NCBI GenBank assembly: GCA_028752905.1
Contig: JAQNBH010000009.1
Span: forward strand, 25,776,370 to 25,840,369
Reading direction: 5' to 3'
Length of the DNA: 64,000 nt
Source: Cladorhizidae sp. MBARI D1340-BT2
Lineage: Eukaryota > Porifera > Demospongiae > Poecilosclerida > Cladorhizidae
Shown here: positions 56,593-64,000 of the stretch, in pieces
How the letters are laid out: each line of letters opens with the position of its first letter
Position numbering within the stretch: position 1 is the stretch's first letter
Made by a program: the position numbers and the translations under genes
The notes under the pieces: generated by a model
What the model was told of the DNA's origin: nothing
Database searches by the model: none
Seen by the model: only the letters and a program-made list of their open reading frames with translations

Positions 56593-57057
56593 GCAGAGCA
56601 ACGTAAACGTGACCGTGCTACTGAAAACCGAAAGCGACTCGAAGGTGAGCTTCATACTGATGATCAAAGAACCAGTTTAATCTGAGTTTTTCAATAGTGG
56701 AGTTGGAGAGCTCTCAAAGAGTCCTTGATAGAAGCAACTTTCAGAGAGCTCTCAAAGTGTCGTTGATCTGAAGGAAGAACTTTCAGAGAGCTCTCAAAGT
56801 GTCATTGATCTGAAGGAAGAACTTTCAGAGAGCTCTCAAAGTGTTCATTGATCTGAAAGAGCAACTTTCAAAGAACTCTCAAAGTATCATTGATCTGAAG
56901 AAGCAACTTTTAGAGAGCTCTCAAAGTGTCACTGATCTGAAGGAAGAACTTTCAGAGAGCTCTCAAAATGTCGTTGATCTGAAGGAGCAAGTTTCGGAAA
57001 ACTCTCACACTATCACTGATCTGAAGAAGGACTTGATTCACTATGAATCAAGATATG
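56593..57057 (+). CDS. Unidentified spliced gene with 14-residue coiled-coil repeats (partial)
   Basis: Exon 56593-56644 (after TATAG, before GTGAGC) reads as a basic helix, AEQRKRDRATENRKRLE, like the basic or leucine-zipper start of a bZIP or coiled-coil protein. After a short intron, exon 56698-57057 (before GTAAGC) carries eight 42-bp units translating to LKEELSESSQSVID-type repeats, ending in DLKKDLIHYESRYG. The heptad pattern (two heptads per unit) predicts an extended coiled coil. One unit has an extra T near 56840 that shifts the frame, so the gene is damaged or the repeat is unstable. No family recognised; start and end not found. Confidence 0.5.
56705..57040. repeat. 42-bp coding tandem repeat
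   Basis: Eight units centred on TTTCAGAGAGCTCTCAAAG and ATTGATCTGAAG. The unit is a multiple of three, as expected for a repeat kept in a coding exon; one unit has a 1-bp insertion. Confidence 0.9.
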
Positions 57058-57541
57058 GTAAGCAATCATACTATATATGGCATGGTGTCCAGACATTTAT
57101 TTCTGTATGTGCATAACATGGATATGTGGGAGGTGATGGCCACAAGCGTGCATGGCAGGATTTTGTTTCTGCTCATGTCTGTTTGTGCATTTGTATGTAT
57201 GACTGTCTCGGAGGATCATTGCAAAACTTGGTAGGCAGATTATTAAGTATGTATCATCATTCAATTTTGAAGAGTCATGATCAATGGGGACGGCCCATTA
57301 TGCTGCTTTTCATAAGTAATATCTGAGGAAAGACTTGTTTCAAGTGCATAATTATGACTAACGTCTTTTTTATATGTTGCCTATTGACCTGTCTGTTCAT
57401 TTTCCATGTGAGTATGCTATTCATTTGGAACTGGGGTAAAAAATTATTTTTAGCATTCATAAAAAGATTTGCATAAAATTATATCTTAGAGAATCGTGCT
57501 TAAAGCTTACATATATGTTCAAACAATTTACATTACTGTAA
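57058..57541. other. No gene seen
   Basis: Spacer between two convergent genes (coiled-coil gene on plus, GIN-like gene on minus). A terminal repeat of the GIN-like element would be expected here but was not found by eye. Confidence 0.4.
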
Positions 57542-57799
57542 TTATATACTGCAAGCCAATGGGCAATTAAAACCTGAGATTTGTATTGTGGGTGTCCAAT
57601 CCATATCTTCTGATCGAAATACAACTCTGGGAATCTTGATGCACTTGTCATGGTACCACTCCCCACATTTTGAACATTCTGCCATCCTACTTTTGTTCCA
57701 TGGCATTCGGCAGACGCAGTACAGTTCGATTGTTTGAAATGGTTCGATTGCCGGAGAGAGGTTTGTAACAGTTTTACCAGGAAAAGGTAGCATTTTACG
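57542..57799 (-). pseudogene. Gene B exon 7: C-terminal PHD finger
   Basis: ELYCVCRMPWN, AECSKCGEWYHDKCIKIP and a closing CPLAC give the Cys4-His-Cys3 pattern of a PHD finger, at the same place as in gene A. The last cysteine pair sits in an unusual GFNCPLACSI context, so the end may be altered. Frame ends at 57542. Confidence 0.8.
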
Positions 57800-58564
57800 T
57801 GACTCGAAACAATTTACGAGGTGACATCTCATTTTGGAGATATCCTTGGCTGGATCTTCACCATAACAGAGGGCTACTGCACAAGCAATAGCAAAAACTC
57901 CACAGTCATTACCATTGGTCTGCTGCTGAATGTTCATAAACCTTGCTGTGATCGTTTTATTCCTTGAAAATACAAGTGCAGCTATCTGTTCAGAAGTTGA
58001 TTGAGGCAAACGATTGTAAAGACTATCATATACCTTAATTTCACTATTATCTTCCTTGCTCAGCTCAATGCAGATCCAGTGGTTGTTTTGACTGTTCAAA
58101 ATCTAGACTGCATGACTCTGAATAACGTCAGTGCTAAGATTAGAGACCACAGTAGTATCTTGCAATCCATTGATGGAGAGAAGTACTTTTTTGAGAAGTT
58201 TCTGAGAGGCATACAGATGGGAATCCACTAACCAGTTTCCATTAAGAATCATGTCACAATCTTCTACTAGGTCTGGGATCCACATTGGTGGGACTGTTAT
58301 ATCAGGGTAGTGATCAACAATAACTAGTCCAGGCTTTCTATCATCACTGACAGAACTATCTAGAAGTTCAACATCATCGTCATTGTTTTGGTCTTTAGTA
58401 GCTCTACTGAGAGTACCACCCACAACACTACTATCAAGCTTGGATCCACTTACAGAACTACATACAAGTTTGACATCATCGACAACTTTTGTTTCCACAG
58501 GTAAGCCAGTAGCTCTGGTGATGGCACTACCCACAAACAACACCATCATGGAATCCTTTCTTGT
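57800..58564 (-). pseudogene. Gene B exon 7: Ulp1 (C48) cysteine protease
   Basis: After a serine/aspartate-rich linker, PPMWIPDLVEDCDMILNGNW and LVDSHLYASQKLLKKVLL open the Ulp1 fold. A TAG at 58103 interrupts, then NNHWICIELS (catalytic His), IKVYDSLYNRLP (Asp) and QQTNGNDCGVFAIACAVALC (oxyanion Gln and catalytic Cys) follow in the same frame. The triad is complete apart from the single stop. Confidence 0.88.
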
Positions 58565-59590
58565 CACTGTTAAAGCAAGGTAATCCAGTATGACATCTTT
58601 TGGTGCACAACTTTCTGGCTTTCTTACAAGAGCAATGAGAGTTTTTGCATCCACCTTTGCAACCACATGAGTTACCATAATAGGCATTCTTAGGGTTAAA
58701 GAGCAGTGCAGTTTCTCGTAGAGACAAAAAGGATTCCATTTTCCAGTCATTTGGTGAAAGCTCGACTTTGCCAGAATACCGCTCAAGTTGTCCATCATAA
58801 GCACAGTTTTTCAATACCCCATATTGACAACGTAGGCGATACACAGGTCTCTTGGTACCAGAGACAACAACTATTACACATGGTATCCGTCGAAAATCAG
58901 TTGATGCTCTGTCGATTCGTGGGATTTGAATGCTGACTAAATCCCCAACAGCAAATGATTCAACAGCATGGCGTTTCCGTTTACTGTATTGTTTCACCAT
59001 TCTTTCAGCATTCAATCGATAGTTTCTATCAGCTTCCTTTCTTCGTTTGCTATGCTTTTGGCTTGTTGCCAATGGAGTACCTGAAGAAATATTTTTAATA
59101 AAATGTTTATTACATCATCAAAATGTTATATAATGGGATTGCTAAAAGTAATTTACTTGTGTTTTCACTCTCAAGTCTCAACACAAGGAAAGCTCTGTGC
59201 AATGTTTATTTGGTATTAAAATAGAATGTCTAAAATTGTTTTACTCTCCATTATACTGACCCTGGATTAGAAATATTAAAAGGTCTAAAATTGTTTTACT
59301 TTGCTTATTTCTGATATCAATCTCTGTGCAATGAGGTTCACTACAGTGAGGGACAGATGGTGAGGAGTGTTCAGCAGAGCTTGGATCATCTGAACAAGGT
59401 AGAGGAGTAGAACTTTTGTCTGCTGATAAATGTTCCATAGGCTCAGTTTCATTGATCAAGTCTGCGATATCTTCCTCCATTACTGACCCTAGATTAGTAC
59501 CTGGAAATACACCGCTACGTGGTGGTTGTCCGTATCCCAATTCATATGGAGTACACTTCATGGTTTCATGAACACATGTATTCAGTTGAT
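58565..59590 (-). pseudogene. Gene B exons 6-7: post-core region and CXC-like domain
   Basis: Exon 6 starts LDQLNTCVHETMKCTPYELG, the region after the integrase core, and continues into a serine/proline-rich acidic linker. Exon 7 begins at 59080 with a basic helix (QKHSKRRKEADRNYRLNAER), then VGDLVSIQIPRIDRA (SH3-like, comparable to integrase C-terminal modules), and a cysteine-rich stretch SCGCKGGCKNSHCSCKKA with CTKRCHTGLPC near 58580-58660. Spacing resembles the CXC/tesmin DNA-binding motif. The frame then slips into that of the next segment near 58565. Confidence 0.78.
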
Positions 59591-59853
59591 CTAGTAGTAT
59601 ACACACACACACCAAAAAAAGCAGAGATGACCAAGTATGTGAAGTTCATGCTGCCATCAGGATGCCCATATTAGTACTACAATGGCTGTACTAAACACTC
59701 ATCTATAACCTATCAATCACCATTACCATGAAAAGTTCAGCTAGATTACATATTTTATGGTATCTTCTTTTATAGTATCATACAGTCACCAATTATAGTT
59801 GTTTATGAATCACTATTGTTTATGAAACACTATTATGAAAATCAAACATACAC

Positions 59854-60501
59854 TGAATTTCAGGTAACCAATGTGACCATGCCATATCACATTGATTCTG
59901 TTCAAACCGACATGCAAGAAGTTCTTCAACTTTAGCATTTGCACGTTCCACTAGACCATGTGATTAAGGGTGTCTTGGTCGACCGTTTATGATGGTGGCT
60001 TTCCCCGGCCAGGTCTTCACCAGTTTGTCTATGATATGATTGACAAATTCTCTTCCGTTATCAGACTGGAATATCTATACATAGGAACACTCAAGCATGC
60101 CGTAACCATTAATAATCAATTATGGGTCACACAAACCTTGGGAACACCGAAATATGCAAAAACACGACTGGACAAGTTTTTAGCCACCTCAATTGCACTC
60201 TTGTGCTCAAGAGCAAACAGTACATGGAATTTGGACCAATTATACAAGTAGTGGCCAATCCAGTTATGGCGGTCGTCTGGTCTATGTCGCATGTCAATCA
60301 AATCCACCTAAATAAGACAATACTAAATACCAACATATTTGGTACTAATAATATTACCTTTCCTCGAGTGATAAACCCAGAAGAAATGATAGGTTTAAGT
60401 GGGGCACTGTTGGTTTGTGGCTTCTGAAGGTTACACACATTACATATTTGAACGTACTTCTCCACAACAGATCTTGGTAGACACGCATAGTTCGAAGAAA
60501 T
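59854..60501 (-). pseudogene. Gene B exons 3-5: integrase zinc finger end and DDE core
   Basis: Exon 3 gives ACLPRSVVEKYVQICNVC, the Cys pair. Exon 4 gives VDLIDMRHRPDDRHNWIGHY and KFHVLFALEHKSAIEV, carrying the first catalytic Asp, ending FGVPK. Exon 5 gives FQSDNGREFVNHIIDKLVKT (second Asp), then a TAA where Gln is expected, then SHGLVERANAKVEELLA (catalytic Glu). All three catalytic residues survive. The intron between exons 4 and 5 is short (60075-60136). Confidence 0.88.
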
Positions 60502-61297
60502 CTAGAGGGAGTATGGTGAAGACAGAGAATTGAATTACCAGCATTTTGCATTGATAACCAAAACAGATCACTATTATAAAATGTCGCTGGTTGTTTACCA
60601 CATACTAAAACAACAGGATTAACCCATGGGTATTTAGATATTCAACATTAAAAAGCTGAGAGGTGTATGTTTGCTCTATCTAGTGGATGAAATGGACAAT
60701 GTAAATCTAAATGCACACACCCATGTTTTTGCTACTATTAAAAGGATGTAGGTCAAACCGATATAAAATAGGAAATGGGTGCAACATAAGGATTCATAAC
60801 ATCCAAACGTCAACATACTTCATAGCGAGTGTTTTATTGTGTCCAAAATGTAACTTCCTGTGTGTTCCAATTTTTAACTAAAAGTCAATTGGAGGTTACT
60901 ACAATAGTAATGTTTTACTCATATGCTACGCTGCACAGTCCTTGGACTCAATTGAATTTGGATATGACAAATTGTATGTTTGCACTTACCAAAACCATAT
61001 AAAAGTTAGAGGTAGCAACCTTATGTCAGGACCTCAATTCAAATATTCATGGACACCTGATTAAAAACATTTTATGGTTGACATGAGCAATACTCATATT
61101 ATGCACAGCTTATATATCTGACAGTCAGTCACAATTTTCAATCTTAGGTGCTATCTTTAGGTGTTCAACCAGTAGAGCTACACTGTACCTACAATATTTG
61201 AGTGCCAAAATGAGAGCATGCATCAAGGGCTACATTTCAAACACAAGATCACATGCATAGAATCTGTTTTTATATAGAAATGATAGACATTCTGTAC

Positions 61298-61906
61298 CTC
61301 GGCTAGAGTCTTTTCATAGCCCATATGAACTTGAACATCACAGTGCACTCTATTCAAAATTGTATGAAACTCTTCAATGTAAACCACTCTCCGATAATGT
61401 CCAAGGATGGAGGAGTCATTCTCATCCTGAAAAAAGATTAGATTAAAACGACACTGTATAACTGCGATTCAGTAAAGGGTCTGGCTCATGAAGCGAATGG
61501 CTACTGGATTTCGATCAATTAAACCAAGTTTTGTCTTTGTTATTATCATCCAGGCCTTCAAATAGATTGGCACTTGACTTGTGGCTTTAAACTTATAAAA
61601 TAAGGAGACCTGTCTAACAACAAAATATGTCTCACAAAATATATCACTGGCTATTTGGGTTTAATCATACCTTTTCTTTGCTGGTATACAAAGTACATCC
61701 TTAAGCCCAAGAGCAGGGTACTCCAAAAGTTTTAAAAAAAATTGTTTCACCCAAAAATTGAATTTAGAATAACTGTTCGCCATCTCCCCTTTCAGAAATT
61801 TGACAACAGCTTGTCCCTTTGTTCTTGATATGGTTTTGCTTCCAAGGTTCCTTCCAGAAAGAAAGGTTTGCAGAAGACAATCATCATAGGCATTCTCTCC
61901 TTCCAT
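61298..61906 (-). pseudogene. Gene B exons 1-2: N-terminus and zinc-binding His pair
   Basis: Exon 1 encodes SKTISRTKGQAVVKFLKGE then FNFWVKQFF and YPALGLKDVLCIPAKK, ending at a GTATGA donor at 61670. Exon 2, after TTTTTTCAG, encodes GHYRRVVYIEEFHTIL then NRVHCDVQVHMGYEKTLAE, supplying the two histidines of the H2C2 integrase zinc finger. No stop in either exon. Confidence 0.82.
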
Positions 61907-64000
61907 TTCTCCTTCCTACAACCTCTTCCCACGTGGGAGCAAACTTGATTCGATCTGATTGGTGATCAGGAATTGGCTTTCGCGATCCTAGGATTGAGCA
62001 AATTCCAGGTTTGCGGATAACATATATATTGTAATTGGCGAGATGCAACAATTGCCTTCAAGCAGTATATAGAAAGGCAGTGCCACAAGTGTTCTGTGGA
62101 GTAGGTACTGACACAATGGTCCGGGCATTGTGGTAATAAATATTATTAACCCTGTGCATTTATACTTTGAGACATCAGCAAAACGTTGTCTCAATGTTTA
62201 CAAAAATGCCTATGATCAAATTTTTTTACAAAATATAATGCTCTCTTGCTTTATGGTTAGTGTAAGTAGATCTTCATTCTCTTTCATGCAATTAGAGATA
62301 GTTCTTGTAGCATTGGTTGCACACATCACAAGAATCAATATTTGCATAATACTTACAGGTCCCCAGCATCCTTCTCTGTATACTCAAGTCATTATTCTCA
62401 ATAGCTCATCCAAACACTGATGATGGATGTAGTGTTCTATTTTTTACAAGCTAGCATACTTAATTATAAATTTTTTTACTGCTTATATCTTGGAATCATC
62501 TTCCCTCATTAACTTCAGCAACTTATAAGAATTCCTATCACTATGGTCGTTGTGGCTGCTGATTCCAAATCCCTGTCTAGGAAAGAATTCGAGGAATGAT
62601 GGTTTAGTAGCCATTGCTAAGAACTGCTACATGTCACTTAAATTGCATGTTGTTGTGCAGGTAGCTAATACTACACAGAATGCTTGTGATACTGCATCTG
62701 TTTATGCTGCTTGTAGTAAACTATTGCATTTCCATATACATAACTACAAGTAATAATTACCTACCTGACTGTATGCTTGCATAAAGATATAAATATTATC
62801 CAGATAGCAATTCCATTCTTATTTACATAGCATTAGAGATTCATGCCTTCATGGACTATCCTTGTCACAACTGTCAAGCAAAAATAACAGGGCACCCGAC
62901 CTTCAAAATTAAGCCACTGCTACGAAAGGAACTAAGTCGTCTGGAATTATCCTAACACTGGCTTTTTCAAAAAGGTTGCTTGGGCCAAAAAATTAACTTG
63001 GTTGTGAGGCTCGTTATGGAAAGGCAAGGATCCAGATCTAGTAGAAGCACTAGAAACATGTTAAGCAATATTGCCAGCCATATTAAAAGACAAACACAGA
63101 ATCTCCGACTACTTGTACCATTCATTGCGCTGCCTGGCACCAGAATGTTAGCAGTTGAATCCGAATGGACTTCCCTGGCTGCTGGGGAGCCACTCTCGAG
63201 AACCTGAACTGAAGCCAAGACCACCAAGATCACCATAATTTTTGGTATTCAGTTATTTATCACAACCTTTTTGAAATAGAAAGCCAAAGTTTGTACTTGT
63301 CATCAATAGGAGCCTCTAGCCCTAGATACCTACTACTCTAATGCCCTAGCAGTTTTAGAACTTCTATAACTTTTGACAAACATCAGATGAAGAATTGCCA
63401 AGAAATATATATATACCATGAGATGTGTTTTTTAACTCTCATTTTTCTCAGCTAATGTTCATTGTGTATCAGTGTCAAGTTAAACAGAAACTTGGAGCTC
63501 TGGAGACTGATAATATATTTAGGATGTATGTGGTGAAAAATGGAAATCATTGACTTCTTTAATATCATGTAATTCTGACAGTTTGTCCACCTGTTCTTTA
63601 TATATGTACGCACTTTATTATTTAGAGGACCACGATACAGCTGTGATTTATTATCCCTACATATATAGTATGAATGCATTCTTGATTTATATTTTGTTTA
63701 CTGTAACTTTAGACCCTGGATTGCCTACAAGTGCTGGTACAAATATTGGGACATCAGAGGTCTTCCATTCAAAAGATCCATAGAGGTGGATACTCTATTG
63801 TTGTATTTTCTTGATTTAATGAATGTTTTATTTTTGAGACTCTTCCTTCCTTGATGAGCAAGCCAGTGAGAATCTCGGTAGGTGTAACTTAGTTTGGAAT
63901 ACTGGATTTATTCAATCTGTTAATTTTTCCATGTGGATAATTTTTACACAAATTGACTATTTTTCTCAGCTCATGTTCAAAGATGTCAGTCAAGAAAGTA
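61907..64000. other. No gene recognised
   Basis: Frames at 62130-62420, 62550-62753 and 62980-63207 (plus) have no recognised domain. At 63714 a TTTAG acceptor precedes a short open segment ending in a TAG at 63781 (GLPTSAGTNIGTSEVFHSK), which might be a last exon of an unknown gene. No terminal repeat of the GIN-like element was found. Confidence 0.35.

Larger units (their letters stand above)
57542..61906 (-). pseudogene. GIN/Ginger-like gene B: integrase-CXC-Ulp1-PHD, minus strand
   Basis: A minus-strand gene of at least seven exons, from the ATG at 61906 (MEGENAYDD): exon 1 61671-61906, exon 2 61298-61426, exon 3 60358-60501, exon 4 60137-60307, exon 5 59854-60074, exon 6 about 59320-59590, exon 7 57542-59080. 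Every junction named has GT..AG. It encodes an N-terminal domain, integrase zinc-binding domain, DDE core, a cysteine-rich CXC-like domain, a Ulp1 protease and a PHD finger, as in KRBA2-like genes derived from GIN/Ginger1 transposons. Lesions are few: a TAA in exon 5, a frameshift near 58565 and a TAG at 58103. This is a recently dead or nearly intact copy. Confidence 0.85.

Noticed and set aside
1..64000. CRISPR array, phage or bacterial defence system
   Set aside because: Tandem repeats here lack unique spacers of constant length and there are no cas or bacterial genes; the sequence is eukaryotic.

Overview
The window looks like intergenic or heterochromatic DNA from an invertebrate animal. 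It is AT-rich, has introns with GT..AG ends, is full of simple and satellite repeats, and almost every coding stretch belongs to a transposable element. The mixture (three Ty3/gypsy-type elements with integrase ahead of reverse transcriptase, two GIN/Ginger-like integrase-Ulp1-PHD genes, hAT elements, piggyBac, a tyrosine-recombinase retroelement, an IS630/mariner-like DDE gene) suggests a marine metazoan. A sponge is my best guess, but only by recalled resemblance of the protein families. I see no bacterial genes, no operons and no intact housekeeping gene. One recognisable host gene is present, a broken first part of the rRNA methyltransferase SPB1/FTSJ3.

Layout. 1-1.93 kb is one copy of a repeat whose inverted partner lies at 40.2-41.9 kb; each copy contains a large fold-back hairpin. 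2-5.2 kb holds degenerate tandem repeats and no gene. 5.2-11.9 kb is a 32-bp minisatellite split by a complete minus-strand gypsy element (5702-11443) with LTRs and a 5-bp target duplication; its right-hand LTR is itself split by a 965-bp hAT derivative with an 8-bp duplication. 12.05-16.76 kb is a second minus-strand gypsy element, also with LTRs and a 5-bp duplication. 17-20.6 kb has repeats and unidentified open frames. 20.7-21.4 kb is a dead LINE and 21.7-23.2 kb a dead IS630/mariner-like transposase. 24.8-25.4 kb is a possible pogo-like remnant and 26.07-26.37 kb the SPB1/FTSJ3 fragment. 29.3-35.3 kb is a plus-strand, intron-bearing GIN/Ginger-like gene with a MITE-like inverted repeat in one intron.

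36.0-38.97 kb is a truncated plus-strand gypsy element followed by a second copy of its own 5' end and a G-rich tetranucleotide array. 39.2-40.2 kb is a hAT transposase remnant cut off by the inverted repeat. 44.4-47.46 kb is a hAT/DUF4371-type element with terminal repeats and a matching 5-bp flank. 47.9-49.86 kb is a piggyBac transposase that has lost two catalytic aspartates. 50-50.7 kb is a GCTAGC-rich satellite. 52.3-53.8 kb is a degraded minus-strand tyrosine-recombinase retrotransposon with no long open frame. 56.6-57.06 kb is an unidentified spliced gene with 14-residue coiled-coil repeats. 57.5-61.9 kb is the second, better preserved GIN/Ginger-like gene on the minus strand. 61.9-64 kb has no gene I can support.

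How the parts relate. The three gypsy elements share a pol order (protease, integrase, reverse transcriptase, RNase H, as far as each is preserved) and related primer-binding sites, so they are cousins of the Gmr1-like group. The hAT derivative inside the first gypsy LTR encodes the C-terminus of a transposase resembling the one at 39.2-40.2 kb, so a relative of that gene may have mobilised it. The nesting gives a relative order: minisatellite first, then gypsy, then hAT.
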